Source: Cervus elaphus (Eukaryota; Chordata; Mammalia; Artiodactyla; Cervidae). From it: 64,000 nucleotides of DNA. The stretch covers positions 31,240,001 through 31,304,000 of the forward strand of contig NC_057838.1 of the NCBI RefSeq assembly GCF_910594005.1. The letters are read 5' to 3'. The number at the start of each line of letters is the position of its first letter. Position 1 is the stretch's first letter. Below, one piece after another: positions 1 through 11,984 of this stretch. The notes under the pieces were generated by a model. That model was not told where the DNA came from and ran no database searches. It saw only the letters and a list, made by a program, of their open reading frames with translations. Position numbers and translations under genes: made by a program.

Positions 1-328
1 TAATAACCAGAAACCTGAAACTGACAGTTCAACAGCCAGGCTTAGTTTAAAAACGCATGTAGTCAGTATGATTTAATGAGGAAAAAGTCCTTCAAAAGCT
101 CAACATTCTGAAACCAATGTGACGGTACTTCCATCTCTCCTGTCTTCAGACCAACCATGGCAAGAGTGAGGAACATGGAGGCTGGTATCAGACATATCTG
201 GGTTGAAATTCTGCCTCTGCAGGCGTTGTATCCATGACTAACGCATAGTTATATAACTCTTTATCAGACTACTTTACAAAGTTCAAGTTGTCTGGTATTC
301 ATAGAGAGTACTGCAATGGAAAACAATA

Positions 329-440
329 GCTAACATTCATTATTTTCTATTCTCCAAAAACTATTCTAAGCACTCTACATGCATTATCTCTTTTAATTCT
401 GACTCTCAGTTCAAACTGTGATATTTCTAATGGTGATACA
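329..440 (+). repeat. MIR-like fragment
   Basis: The stretch ctattctaagcactctacat followed by gcattatctcttttaat resembles the MIR sense motif for cell-cycle-like wording ctaagcgctttacat plus attatctcatttaat. It is short and diverged. Confidence 0.4.
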
Positions 441-654
441 TTCTGAATATAGTGAAACACTGGGTCATAAATGAACTGTTTAATCAATATGGACAAATGT
501 GAAGCCCTACACAGAATGTTTTCATCACTGAAGAAAGTTACCCTGTGTCCCTTCACAATTAACCCTTCTCCCTCCACCATAAAGAAACCATTGACCTGTA
601 ACCTAATTTTGCCTATACTAGAATTTCATATAAAGACCATACAATATGCATTTT

Positions 655-828
655 CTCTCTGCTTTCTCTCACTTAGAATAATACTTTTGATATTTATTCA
701 GTTTGTGGCATGTATCAAAAGCTCATTCTTTTTACTGCTAAGTACCATTATACTGAATGGATATATTAGAGTTTAATTATCCATTTTCCTTTGGATGGAC
801 ATCTGGGCTATCTCTAGCTTGGGGCTTG
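655..828 (-). mobile_element. Ancient L1 fragment, antisense
   Basis: The text cacttagaataatacttttg, then catgtatcaaaagctcattc, then tggatggacatctgggct is the familiar antisense reading of an old L1 3' region. No coding capacity remains. Confidence 0.55.
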
Positions 829-829
829 T

Positions 830-1785
830 TAAGCCCCATGGAGGGTCTGAGAGTTTATTCTATGTGTAAGAGCTTAGCCTGCCACAGTTGTGTGGACACT
901 GGCTGAAGACGTGAGGCCCCTGGTTCAGAGCTAGGTACAGTAAGAACATAATGTGTGCTCAGAGTTCCCTCCTTACCACTCCCCCCACCTCAAGTCCAAG
1001 GTGTGACCAAGCACAGTCCAGCTACATGCTGCGCGTACAATGAGCTTATAGTAACACTTTCAAACTCTGAGCTTAGGGAGTCTGAATCTTTTATAAAGGA
1101 CTTCAAGCAAACCTACCTGACCTTTTTTCCAGAGGGAGATATTATCTTCATATACTGACTAGGAAACAAACCATCCCTATGCTTCTTGATGATCCGCTAT
1201 CTGTATCTTCCAAGGCCATTTGCTATATAAAAATATCTTGGAAAGATAATCAGTTCCTCTGCCCTCAGTATAGCAAAGGACACCAACAGAGGATTGTCCC
1301 CCCAAAAGGTCAACTAAGAATAAAGCTTCTGTGAAAATTTCAGCACAAGAGTTTTGTAGCTATATGTTGTGACTGTTCTTGAGTAAATATTTAAAGATAT
1401 TTAGGAATAAGTGTTGCTATATTAGAAGCTCATGAATGTTTAACATTTAAAGGCATCATCAGGTTCTAAAGAACTTATATCACTATATTTTAATAGCAAT
1501 GCAGGCTGCTCAATATCTTCTCTGACATTTGATGCTATCAGTCTTTTTCATGTTATCTATGTGAATTAGAACCTCATTGTGGTTTAAAGCATTTCTAATG
1601 AGTAATGATGAACTTCAATTTCTTTATATGCCACTGACCATCTGTATTAGACATAATAGTTTCATGTTCTAAGTGTCTTAGAAGTTCAGCATCCCAGGCC
1701 ATTCAGATTCTCTATCAGAGTAGTACAACAGTCCAAGAGATCACAGAGTTAATGCCTGAAATATGGTTAAATGGTATTATTTAAA
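830..1785. other. No recognised feature
   Basis: I recognise no gene or repeat here. The short ORF at 955-1158 has no recognisable similarity and no typical coding features. The block at 840-1030 is richer in GC than its surroundings and could be an old LTR or DNA-element relic that I cannot name. Confidence 0.4.
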
Positions 1786-2040
1786 GAGGAGGTGTAGCCA
1801 AAATGCTTAAGTAAGAAGACCCTGAACTCACTTCTTCCCATAAGCACACTAAAATGATAGCTATTTACAGAACAATTTTCAATAAGAACAATCTGAAGAT
1901 TAGCAGAAAATATTTTCTACAACTAAAGATATAAAGAAGGAATCACAATGAGACAGGTAGCAGGGGTGGAGACAGTAAGTGGGGTCAAGACACACATCCA
2001 TCAGAAGGCAGCCTACAAATGGGAGGATAATCATAACTGC

Positions 2041-2100
2041 CTGGCATGCTACAGTCCATGGGCTTGCAGAGTCCGACACGGCTGAGCGGCTGAGCAAGAA
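2041..2100 (+). mobile_element. Bov-tA 3'-tail fragment
   Basis: ctggcatgctacagtccatgg followed by a diverged gagtccgacacggctgagc is the tail of a Bov-tA/Bov-A SINE without its tRNA head. It sits inside the L1 5' UTR. Confidence 0.75.
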
Positions 2101-3438
2101 CAAATCGTTTAACTGCAGAAAATTTTCACAAGGAGTAATAGGTCTGAGCCCCACATTGAGCGTCCCAGCCCAGGGGTCCTACTCCAGAAGGAAAAGCAAA
2201 AGCCCCCAGGGCATATGGCTCTGAAGTTCAATGGAACTGGTGTATAGGAAAGCCAGAGGGCTATTGGAAACAAAGACTCTGCTCTCAAAGGGCGTGCACA
2301 CAACCTCACACACTCCACAACTCTGTACAGACACAGTAACTTGAAAGGAGCCTTGGTCAGAACCACTCACTGATTTTGGAAAGCCTCCTGGAGAGAGCAG
2401 GTAAATGCAACTCTCCCAGGGATACACATGTTAGCAGGAACCATTTTGGGCAGATCATTTTACCACGAGGACACTGCTGTTGCAAGGGCCATTTGGAATC
2501 CTATTCTCTAACCTATTAGTGCTGGGGGATTACTTGTCTAGCAGCTAGTAGATACCAGTCCTGGAATTCCTTGGACCAAGCAACCAGCAGTGTGGGGATC
2601 TGGCCCCACTAACCAGTGGGCCAACACCAGCCCTACGACCCCAGATCTCACAGCTAGCCACCTGGGACCCAGGCCACCAATGGCCTGCACCAGCCTGGGA
2701 TCCCTGAGACTGCACTGGGGCCCAGTCTCATCCACCAGCAGGGCAGTAGTCTCCACATGAAGCAGTTCCTGACAGCCAACCAGGTCAGGCCAGCCCTGCC
2801 CACCAGCATACTAATGGTAGCCAGCTCTTCCACAACAGAAGGGCCACCCAGTCTATACAATGGGCACCCTGAGAGCTCTGGTGACTAGAGGGGAGAGTGA
2901 AACTGGATCCTAAAGAACATCTCCTACATGAGGCAACCTAGCCTTACATTGAAAAGATCTAGAAAAACAGCCACAAACAAAACTCAGTAGGTAGAGGGAA
3001 ACTATAAAACTATTTTGCACAGTGAAGGGAACTATTAAAAAAAAGGCCACCTACCGAATGGAGGAAAAATATATTTTCAAATAATATGTCTGATAAGGGG
3101 CTAATATTTAAAAAAAAACCTCATACAATTCATCAAAAACAAATATCCTGATTAAAAAATTGGCAGAAGACCTGAATAGATATTATTCCATAAAGACATA
3201 CACATGGTCAACAGAATCATGAAAAGATGTTCAACCTGGCTAATCACAAGCATAATGAAGGATCACCTCATTATGTTTATTATCAACACCTCAGAATGTT
3301 TATTATCAAAAGATAACAAATTGTAAGTGTTGACAAGGATGTATGGAAAAGGGAATCCTAGTGTAAGGTTGGAAGGAAAGTAAATTGGCACAGCTACTAC
3401 TATGGATAACAATATGAAAGTTCCTTAAAAATTATTCA

Positions 3439-3727
3439 CCTTGCAATGCAGGGGACATTGGTTCGATCCCTGGTCTGAGAGGACCCCACATGCCAAGGGG
3501 CAATGAAGCCTATGAGATGCAGCTGCTGAGTTCATATTCCAGAGCCCACGTGCCACAACTAAGCCCACATACCCTAGAGCCCAAGCTCAGCAACAAGAGA
3601 AACCACCGCAATGAGAAGCCCACACACCACAACTAGAGCGCAGCCCCTGCTTGCTGCAATTAGAGAAAGCCCATGTGCAGAAACGAAGACCTAGCCAAAA
3701 AAATACACACACATACATACACACACA
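3439..3727 (+). mobile_element. CHR-type tRNA SINE (CHR-2 like)
   Basis: A B-box-like ggttcgatccctggt at about 3460 is followed by the long tail with gagcccacgtgccacaacta, gcaacaagagaaaccaccgc and gaagcccacacaccacaact, ending in an A/CA-rich tail at 3697-3727. This is the cetartiodactyl CHR family, not Bov-tA. It splits the L1, which resumes at tactacatgatctagcaatt. Confidence 0.8.
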
Positions 3728-4764
3728 GAGAGGACTACTACATGATCTAGCAATTCCACTTCTGGATACTTTTCTGAAAAAACAAAAACACTAATTTGAA
3801 AACAGATATGTACCCCTCCATGTTCATTGCAGTCCTTTTTTTTTTTTTTTTTTAACAATAGCAAAGATATAGAAGCAAAGTAAGTGTCCATCGATAGATG
3901 AATGAAGAAGATGTGATATATACACATACAAACAGGCACAGCCACACACAATGGAATACTGTTAGCCATAAATAAGAATGAAATCTTGCCATCTGCAACA
4001 ACATGGATAAACCTACAAGATATTATACTGAGTGAAATTAGTCAGACAGAGAAAGAAGATTATTATATGATATCCCTTATATGTGGAATCTAAAAAACAA
4101 TTAAACAAACATTACTAGACAGAAACAGACTCCTAGATACATACCACAAACATATGGCTGTGAGAGAGGTGGGGGTACTGGGTAAATAGATGAGGGAGAT
4201 TAAGAGGTATGAACTTCCAATTACAAAATAAATGTGTGTTGGGGTGAAATCTCTAACATGAGGAATAGAATCAATAACACTGTAATGACTTCATATGGTG
4301 ACAGATGGCAACTAGAGTTATGATGATCATTTTGTAGAGTATACAGATATCAAATCATTATAACGTGGAACTAACATAGCGCTGTAGGTCAATTATAATA
4401 ATTCAATTTAGGTATATGTATATAATTTGTTTTAAAATTATAATAAACTGCAGCCATTAAATTATACTTTGCAAGACCACAATAACCTCCAAATTCTAAA
4501 TGTGATCCTTTGCCACTTCATGCATCCTTCAAGGAGTCAGTTAGAATGTAAGGTCTCTGTAGTGGTTTCCAAATGAGCTACAAGAAGCAGCTTATAGGTT
4601 GTTTAAATCATATTCTCCTAAGGTCATAAACTTTTTATAGGAAAAAGTTATGTGTAGTTTTTGTTTTTGTTTTTCTACCCTGTTTTTCAATGTAATGTTA
4701 ATCCTTTCATGCCAGGAGGTATCACTTCCTTTAGTCATTGTTTTCAAGAGTAAAGCAAAATGCT

Positions 4765-4925
4765 TTGATTCAAATCCCAATACTGCTAGACACTAGCCAA
4801 GTGACTTGGAGGAAACCACTCATCAGACCTTTATGAACTTTGTTTTTATCTTTCCTTTCACTTGACTATAAATATTAGAGCTCTGCCAACTCTGCTGAGT
4901 TGTAGGGATGATAAAATGACACAGG
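4765..4925 (-). repeat. MIR, antisense
   Basis: tgattcaaatcccaatactg followed by agccaagtgacttgg and, later, tgttgtagggatgataaaa-like text follows the antisense MIR layout. Diverged. Confidence 0.6.
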
Positions 4926-5217
4926 AGATACTAAAACAATTTAAAGACTCTGAAGTGCATCTCATAAAAAAGATAAATTAGTACCCAAACAGATGGAAAA
5001 AAAATATTTCACTTTGCAAGTTTTCCAAGAAAGGAAAACCAAAACAGAGGCAATATTTTAGTAGTTTTGCCAGTGGCTAAATAAATTAGTACAGTGTTTT
5101 TAAAAAAAAAATTTTTTTAACTACACTTCAATTGTTCAAAAATTTTTCTACTCTCAATCTGCAATGATAAAAATAGTATTTTCCTCATTTACTATCGATA
5201 TTATTAAATACACATTT

Positions 5218-5610
5218 ACTATTGCTTGTCTAATGCTTCCTATATGTTGGGCGTTGTACTAAACACTCTTCTTGGACAGGTGACCCTTGAATCATGTGGA
5301 GACTAGGGGTGCCAACCCTTCATGCAGTTGAAAATCTGCCTGTAGCTTATAGTCAACTCTCTGCATCCATGGTTCCTTGTTATCCTCCCATTCAACCAAC
5401 TATGCATCGTGTAGTACCATGGTACCTACTCCTGAAAAAAATCTCCATATAAGTGGATCTGTGTAGTTCAAACATGTTTTGAGCAAGGGTTAAGCGTACA
5501 AGCTCACTTAGAACTTCTCCTTAAAACACAAAACAAAACTCTATTAAGTTCTTATTATCATTTACATTTCACAAATTAGGAAACAGAGATGCAAGCTCAG
5601 AGTGCTAGGC
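5218..5610 (+). repeat. MIR split by a DNA transposon
   Basis: The left part (5221-5275) reads tatgttgggcgttgtactaa and the right part (5494-5610) reads catttcacaaattaggaaac then agagatgcaagctcagagtg. Together they follow the MIR sense order, and the 5278-5493 element lies between them. Confidence 0.55.
5278..5493. mobile_element. Tigger-like non-autonomous DNA transposon
   Basis: The ends form an inverted repeat: ggtgacccttgaatcatg at the left and gagcaagggttaa at the right. The body has gtagtaccatggtacc and ccatataagtggatct, typical of the pogo/Tigger MITEs whose ends read gacccttgaacaac. The exact subfamily is uncertain. It has no coding capacity. Confidence 0.6.
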
Positions 5611-5620
5611 TTCATAGTTA

Positions 5621-5698
5621 TTGAGCTGGCCAAAAAGTTTGCATTTTTCTGTGACGTATTACAGAAAAACCCAAATGAACTTTTGGGCCAATCCAACA
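5621..5698. mobile_element. Short mariner MITE
   Basis: 78 bp with terminal inverted repeats: ttgagctggccaaaaagttt at the left and cttttgggccaatccaaca at the right, with little between them. The ggccaaaaagtt end belongs to the bovine mariner group and differs from the ggttggtgcaaaag end of the larger mariner near 39-40 kb. Confidence 0.75.
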
Positions 5699-5875
5699 GA
5701 ATGGGGGCAAGAAACGCAGCTGATTTAAGGTGATTTAGTTCCAAAGTCCTCATTCTTTACTACTCCATTTAACGATTTTTGTAAATTCATCCTCAGAAAG
5801 TAATCCAAAAGAAGAAAAGAACAAGAGGTCTTAGATATTTCTGAATGTGTTTTGTATGTACTTGCCAACTTTGGA

Positions 5876-6092
5876 GAGCTTCCCAGGTGGCTCTGCTGGT
5901 AAAGAATTCACTGTCAATGCAGAAGATGTGAGAGATGTGGGTTCGACCCCTTGGTCGGGAAGATCCCCTGGAGGAGGGCATGGCAATCCACTCCAGTATT
6001 CTTGCCTGGAGAATCCCATGGACAGAGGAGCCTGGCAGGCTACAGTCCATGGAGTTGCAAAGAGTCAGACACAACTGAAGTACATACACACA
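5876..6092 (+). mobile_element. Bov-tA SINE with target duplication
   Basis: The head is gagcttcccaggtggctctg, the B-box region is gtgggttcgaccccttgg, the BovB-derived body has atggcaatccactccagtat, and the tail has agagtcagacacaactgaag. It is flanked by an 11-bp duplication with one mismatch: ccaactttgga at 5865-5875 and ccaattttgga at 6093-6103. Confidence 0.92.
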
Positions 6093-6103
6093 CCAATTTT
6101 GGA

Positions 6104-6960
6104 AGTGATGTGAGTAAAGATTCAGCAAATTGTGGCAAATAAAATCACTTGACTGTTACATGATATTTAAAATAATCAAGAAAACTAACAATAAGTACAG
6201 TATTTATAATCCACATTTTTTAAAATTCAAAGTTACCTCAATTTCTTGTCATCACCATGTTAGGAATACAAGACTGTCAGAATTTCTAGTCCTGCCCTTG
6301 CCTGCATTCCGAGTGTTCTCAAGGACTATAAAGGTCTTTTTCCTACAAATGACAAATCCAGGTCAGGAAGCCCAGCAACATCATCCCAAAGTCTTTCTTT
6401 CCATGAATGCTAATGAATAAGACAGAGCCAATGAGACAGAATTCACTATTTTAATAAGAGCTTACACACTCTGGTGTTAACATCAGAAGAAAGTTAGATA
6501 TAAGTGAATAGTTAGATATGCTGTCCCCAGAGAAAGGAAGAAAGTTCTTATCAGAACACAAGCCTGGAGTTTATTTCACTGCAATCTTTCTCCATCAGAC
6601 AAGTGAACCACTCTCTCAAGGACAATGGCTTTTCCTTTGTCCAAGGCCTTTCCCTTTTCTATGTGTAGAAAAGTGGCTCAATGCTTTAAAGGCAGACAGA
6701 CAGAACTCTCTCACTTGGCCAAATTGACAAAAGACAAACCTATGGATCAGAGCTCCTCTCAGACACGCCAGTTTAGAACAGACACTCAAGAAACAAGCAA
6801 AAGAACCCAGAAGCCTGGAGTCACACACTTTTCTCTGGGGCCACAGTGGTAGCTACTCCTGGACTCTGAATGCTGGGACATTATAGCATATTTACTATGA
6901 AGTGTCTCTACCCTGGAGGGCAGCACAGAACGGAAGAAACAAATACTGACAAAAGCCTTT
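6104..6960. other. No recognised feature
   Basis: Unique-looking intronic sequence. The overlapping short ORFs at 6518-6852 on both strands show no recognisable similarity. Confidence 0.4.
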
Positions 6961-6964
6961 CCAG

Positions 6965-7183
6965 ATGGCCAGACCTGGGTTTGGATTCTTTCTGGCTGAA
7001 TGACCCAGAGCTGGAGGCAGAATGGAGCTCCTAAGCCTGGGCTGCCACCTCCTGCCATGTGAGCTTGGGCAAAGAGCTGCACCTCCCCCGATTCCATTTT
7101 CTCATTTATAAAACAGTGAAAAATAAAAACCCTAGCTATTTTAGAGAGTCGTTGTGAGGGTTAAAAGAGTTAATATGTGTTTC
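6965..7183 (-). repeat. MIR, antisense (left part)
   Basis: cagacctgggtttggattct, then tgagcttgggcaaagagctg, then ccattttctcatttataaaa and gagggttaaaagagttaata follow the whole MIR antisense layout in order. The expected tail is missing here and a matching tail occurs at 8845-8930, beyond the L1. Confidence 0.8.
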
Positions 7184-8436
7184 ACATTCATCAACTAAAA
7201 GTTGGGGATAGGGAAAAGACAGTCTCTTCAGCAAGTGGTTTTGGAAAAGTTGGACAGCTTCATGAAAATCAATGAAGCCAGAAGATACCCTCACACCATG
7301 CACAGAAATAAGCTCAAAATGGCTTAAAGACTTAAATATAAGACATGACACCATAAAACTCCTAGAAGAGAACAGAAGCAAAACATTCTCTGAAATAAGC
7401 AGTACCAATGTTTTCTTAGGTCAGTCTCCCAAAGCAATAGAAATAAAATCAAAATATACAAATGGAAGCTACTCAAACTTAAAAGCTTCTGCACAGAAAA
7501 GAAAACCATCAACAAAATGAAAAAAAGCTACAGACCGAGAGAAAATATTTGCAAATGATGCAACCAACAAGGGCTTAATTTACAAAATTTACAAACAGCT
7601 CAAACAACTCAATAACAACAACACCACAAACAAAACAGCCCAGCAGGAAAAAGGGCAGAAGACCTAAACAGATATTTCTCCAAAGACAACATATAGATGG
7701 TCCACAGTCACATGAAAAGATGCTCAACACTGTTCATTATTATACAAATGCAAACCAAAACTACAATGAGGTATCATCCCATACCAGTCGGAATGGTCAT
7801 CATTAAAAAGTCTACAAATAATAAATGTTGGAGAGGGTGTGGGGGAGAAAGGAATCTTTTTACACCGCTGGAAGTAACGTAAATTTGCACAGCTACCATG
7901 GAAAACAGCATGGAGGTTTTTCAAAAAACTAAAACTAGAGTTGCTATATGAACCTACAATCTTATTCCTGGGCATATATCCAGGGAAAACCATAATCTGA
8001 AAAGACATATGCATCCCAACAAGCACTGCGGCACTATATACAATAGCCAAGACCCAGAAGCAACCAAAATGCCCACTGACAGGTGAATGAATAAAGATGT
8101 GGGACATATGCACCATGGAAATACTCAGTCATAAAAAAGAACAAAATAATGCCATTGGCAGCAACATGCATGGGCCTAGAGATGAACATACTAGAGGAAC
8201 CAAGACAGAGAAAGACAAGAAAGACAAGTATAATATGATATTACTTATAAGTGGAATCCAAAATATGACAGAAATGAACATATCTATGAAAGTGACATAA
8301 ACCCACAGACAAAGAGAACAGACCTGTGGTTGCCAAGGGTGGGGATAGGGAAAAGAGGGATTGGGAGTTTGGGATCAGCAGATGCAAATTTAGGACGGAT
8401 ATAAACAGCAAATTCATGAACCGTTCCATATTTTTT

Positions 8437-8620
8437 GGCTTCCCTCATAGCTCAGTTGGTAAAGAATCCACCTGCAAAGCAGGAGACACCGGTTTAATTC
8501 CTGAGTCGGGAAGATCCTCTGGACAAGGGAAAGGCTACCCACTCCAGTATTCTGGCCTGGAGAATTCCATGGACTTGCAAAGAGTCAGACCTGAATGAGC
8601 AACTTTCACTTTCACTTTCA
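8437..8620 (+). mobile_element. Bov-tA SINE inside the L1
   Basis: The head ggcttccctcatagctcagt, B box ccggtttaattcctgag, body ctacccactccagtattctg and the tail ending ctttcactttcactttca are all present. The middle is shortened: the cagaggagcctgg segment is missing. Confidence 0.9.
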
Positions 8621-8708
8621 TAAACAACAAAGTCCTCTTGTATAGCAGAGGGAACTATATTCAATATCCTGTGATAAACCACAATGCAAAATAATATGAG
8701 AAAATTAT

Positions 8709-8755
8709 AAATATATATACACACACACACATATATATACACACACACACACAGT
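8709..8755. repeat. AC/AT microsatellite
   Basis: Two (AC)n runs separated by atatatat text lie within the 3' UTR of the L1. Likely length-polymorphic. Confidence 0.9.
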
Positions 8756-8844
8756 GTACATCTGCAACTAACACAATATTGTAAATCAATTCTACTTCAA
8801 TAAAAATTTTAATTAAAAAAGTGAGGCTAAAAATGTAATTCCCA

Positions 8845-8930
8845 TTTTGAGGATCATTATCATCTATGTCAAGTGCTTGGTCTAGTAGCTGGCATCTGGC
8901 AAGCGTTCAATAAATATTAGTTACTATATT
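8845..8930 (-). repeat. MIR antisense tail (right part)
   Basis: caagtgcttggtctagtagc then gcaagcgttcaataaatatt is the antisense MIR end. It probably belongs to the same MIR as 6965-7183, with the L1 lying in between. Confidence 0.6.
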
Positions 8931-9734
8931 ACTTTTAAAAAGACTCAAAATTAAAACCTTAAGTGTAACACTTGCAAAAAGCTGAAGGTTTTTGTTCATT
9001 TAGATTTGTATTCATCTACCATTTTTTTTTTTTGTAGGATGAGAGACTATCATTTAAGTAAGTACCTAATAAGCATTGATTATTTTATAATTTTCACTAC
9101 TAAAGTTTTAGCCCTTGCTCTAATTTCTTCCTCATAGGATGCAAAATGTAACAATTCTCCATTTATGAGAATAACAATAATTAATGGAGGGAAAGATATG
9201 GTCAAAGCTGTGAGGTTGATGCATTCCCTAGGCCTCTGTTTCTGTGATTCTTTTTTCTTTTAAGGCAGGGATGGTTTATATATCATAGTTTATTGAATTT
9301 GGGGAATTTCTCACTTTTTTTTACTTAAAATGGAGCACACGTCAACTCAAATAAATGCAGATCTTGCAGTTTTCTTTCAGTGTCTTGTAAAAACCAACAT
9401 AATGGAGTTATGAAACATTTAACATGTGCAGCACAATAAATCCTACAGAGCCCCTGATTCAATCCATTTGCCCAGGTTGATTCTCCAAATGAGAGATTCT
9501 GTTTCAGTGCTTGAAAGAGGCAGCAAGCTGAGCACCTTCAGGAAAACACAGGCACGTACCACCTGCCCCTCCTCTCCTAACCTAATCAATTGAATTGATA
9601 GGGTTTGTGCAGATTTTTAAGAATGGCAGGTAAAACTAATTCCTCAACACTGACTTATTAAACTTCTACTCTATGCCTGACCTGAGCCGGGTATACAAAA
9701 AAACCCCAAAAAACAAAAAACTGAGTGTCTGGTG
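8931..9734. other. No recognised feature
   Basis: AT-rich intronic sequence with short A and T runs. No gene or repeat recognised. Confidence 0.4.
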
Positions 9735-10160
9735 TCACTGAACCTGCACCAGAGTACAGGAGAGAGGTGATCACCACAAACTCACACTAAGGAGAGTGAC
9801 ATCATAAACTGAGGCCAGTGACCTTCAGAAGGAAAGAAAGTGGGGAGAAGAGACAGCAAAGAGACTGACTTGATCATGGAGGGGAGCATCAGTGGAGTCT
9901 TTCTGAAGGGGGTGACACTCTGAGATGTGAAGTGTGAGTAGGTATTAACTAATCAAGCCTTTTATTGAGGAAAACCAGTTCTAGGCAGATGGAACAGCAT
10001 GTACAAAGGCCCTGTGGTAGCAAGAATTCAGGAGCATTTACAGAAATAAAGGAAGGTCCGAGCTGCAGCAACAGGAGATGGGGCCCTAGAGACCATGCTC
10101 AGAGCCTGTCTTCTTCCTGTGAACAGTGTATGGACACTGACATGTCTTAAATATCAGCAG
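9735..10160 (+). repeat. L2 fragment
   Basis: The order ggcagatggaacagcatgta, caaaggccctgtggtagcaa follows the well-known L2 segment (fewer matches upstream, where gaagggggtgacactctgag corresponds to the preceding L2 part). Strongly diverged. Confidence 0.5.
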
Positions 10161-11480
10161 GGGCAGGATTAGTTCTGCACACGCTAAAAATAGCACTGAT
10201 TTAGGTTTGGGGCCCTTCTTGAGATTCAGTAACACTTCTGCAATCTCAAAACTTGTCCAAGGAAAGAGAGAATCTGTTGAAATATAGTCTATGCCTGAGG
10301 CATGATTTATGTAGTCAAGTTAACAGCGAGGCTGTCAGACATTTGAAGTCCAATAACTATTTGTCCTAATGATTTTTGTACACTTGTATCCACAGAAGGG
10401 GAACCTCTTCGACTTGGCTCTTGGCATAGTTTTCCTTTGATTCTTTGGTGGTTTAAAATTTAATTCTAAAATGTAGCCATTTGTTACAAACTTGCCTGAA
10501 ACTTGCTTGTGACAGTTGCATTTTTCTCAAATGAAAAAAGCAATAGCATCTTGTAATTCGACATTTCCCTACCATAGAAAATTGCACACTCCTGCCAGAG
10601 CATCAGACTACTTTGGTAGCTCAATTTATAACTGCTACTCTGATATTGGTATGCTTTTCCTTAAAGGTATTATTTTGTACTTTATATGGTTTCTCATGAT
10701 TTCAGTCTCCACCATCTGTTTTCATAAGGTGGCAGGACTGTTCGCCCAACCCTAAAAGGATAGAGAGTCCCACCAGGATGAGACATGTCCAGAGAGAACT
10801 TTATAGTTCAGGCTGCGTTCCCTGTTGTGTGATTAAGCTGCTGATGAGACAGGACATGTGTATTTGTGTCTTTTTTCTTGGTACAAGCTATAGCTTTTCA
10901 TCAACATAACAAAGTTTGAGCACAAACCGGAAAGTATCGCCCTGCTTTGAGCTCAGGAGAGGAGACAGGAAACTAGGTCAACTCACTTCTTCATCACAGC
11001 CATTTCTAAGTGAGGACCTGAGGGATCCATCCAGGATCATGATCAGAGGTGTTCTACTGAAGATCCTTTACCGGCTCTGTGTCAGCAAGTGAGGAAACTG
11101 CTGCATTAACAAAACCAGAAATTGATTCCCAAAGGAGAATGTGTCTATTTATGTCCTAAGGGTCTAGAAAGGCAATTAGGCATCAGAGGAGAAAGAGCAC
11201 AGGGAGATATCAGCTGCATTTATTATGTGGTTGATCCCTTTGACCCATGCCTTCCTCGTCTATATAGTGGAAATAATAACCTCTTACAGACAGTCAGGGC
11301 TGTGGCAATGGTTTCTGCCAACTATTTAGGTTGGCAGAAATTAAATGCCCTTAAACACCCTTTTAAGGTTTCTTGGAACAATTCTTAACTGCTGTTTTCT
11401 AGTTTAACCTCTTATTTCTTTCACTGCACTAATCATAACTTGCAATGATTTTATTCATCGCTTTTGGTTTTCCACCTGGC
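10161..11480. other. Mostly unique sequence; possible MIR relic
   Basis: No gene is recognised. A short piece at about 11250-11290 (tcgtctatatagtggaaata) looks like the antisense MIR core but is too short to be sure. The ORF at 11122-11388 has no recognisable similarity. Confidence 0.35.
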
Positions 11481-11484
11481 TTTT

Positions 11485-11592
11485 GGACTGGAATCTAAGC
11501 TCCCTGAGGGCAGAGCCTGTATCTTGCTTCCAGCTCAGCTGCTCACCCTATGCAGGCACCTGACACATATTTGTCAAATGAAAAAATGGGGG
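11485..11592 (+). repeat. L2 3' end
   Basis: gaatctaagctccctgaggg, cagagcctgtatcttgcttc and gcacctgacacatatttgtc are in the order of the L2 3' end. Confidence 0.7.
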
Positions 11593-11659
11593 ATAGAACG
11601 TGAGATAAAATGAGTGTGTGTCACCAGTTACTGGGATTATTTTTCTCATTAGCAACTAT

Positions 11660-11815
11660 GTTTTCAGATAGGTCACACACTTGCTCCAAGGTTCAGTTCT
11701 GTTTTAATCTATAAAAGGAGGGTGACGCACATCTTGTTTATTTCACCAGGCTGATGGGGCACCACTCGGGAGGATAGAAACACATAAAGGTATACTGACC
11801 TGTGCCTAGTACTTT
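11660..11815 (-). repeat. MIR-like, antisense
   Basis: cacttgctccaaggttcagt, taatctataaaaggagggtg and agtactttac are placed as in antisense MIR. Diverged and tentative. Confidence 0.4.
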
Positions 11816-11984
11816 ACAAGACCAAGGGTGTTTAACACCAAGGGAGAAATAAGACTGACTATGAACATTAAAAAGGACAGGGGTTTTCAATCATGGGGGA
11901 GATGCTTTTCATAAAAACAAAGCCAAAGGTAACTTTAGTCACCACCACCCACCACCATAATGGCATATAAACCCACTGCACATA

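Larger units (their letters stand above)
1786..4445 (+). mobile_element. Old L1 with internal deletion
   Basis: 1786-2935 matches an L1M-type 5' UTR by eye: gaggaggtgtagccaaaatg, then agaccctgaactcacttctt, then the GC-rich region around 2540-2890. From about 2998 it reads as late ORF2 (caaaggccacctaccgaatgg-like, tctgataaggggctaatatt). It continues through an ORF2 end and 3' UTR to about 4445 (acaacatggataaacctac, gtgaaattagtcagacag). The middle of the element, all of ORF1 and most of ORF2, is missing. A short Bov-tA tail (2041-2100) and a CHR SINE (3439-3727) are inserted. No functional ORF remains. Confidence 0.75.
7186..8820 (+). mobile_element. 5'-truncated L1, sense
   Basis: It begins in late ORF2 (cagcaagtggttttggaaaa), runs through taaaagcttctgcacagaaa, catgaaaagatgctcaacac and atgttggagagggtgtgggg, and ends with the ruminant L1 3' UTR (gtatagcagagggaactata, aaccacaatgcaaaataata) and a final A-rich tail at about 8800-8820. 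The frame is broken by stops. A Bov-tA interrupts it at 8437-8620 and an AC/AT microsatellite lies at 8709-8755. Confidence 0.85.
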
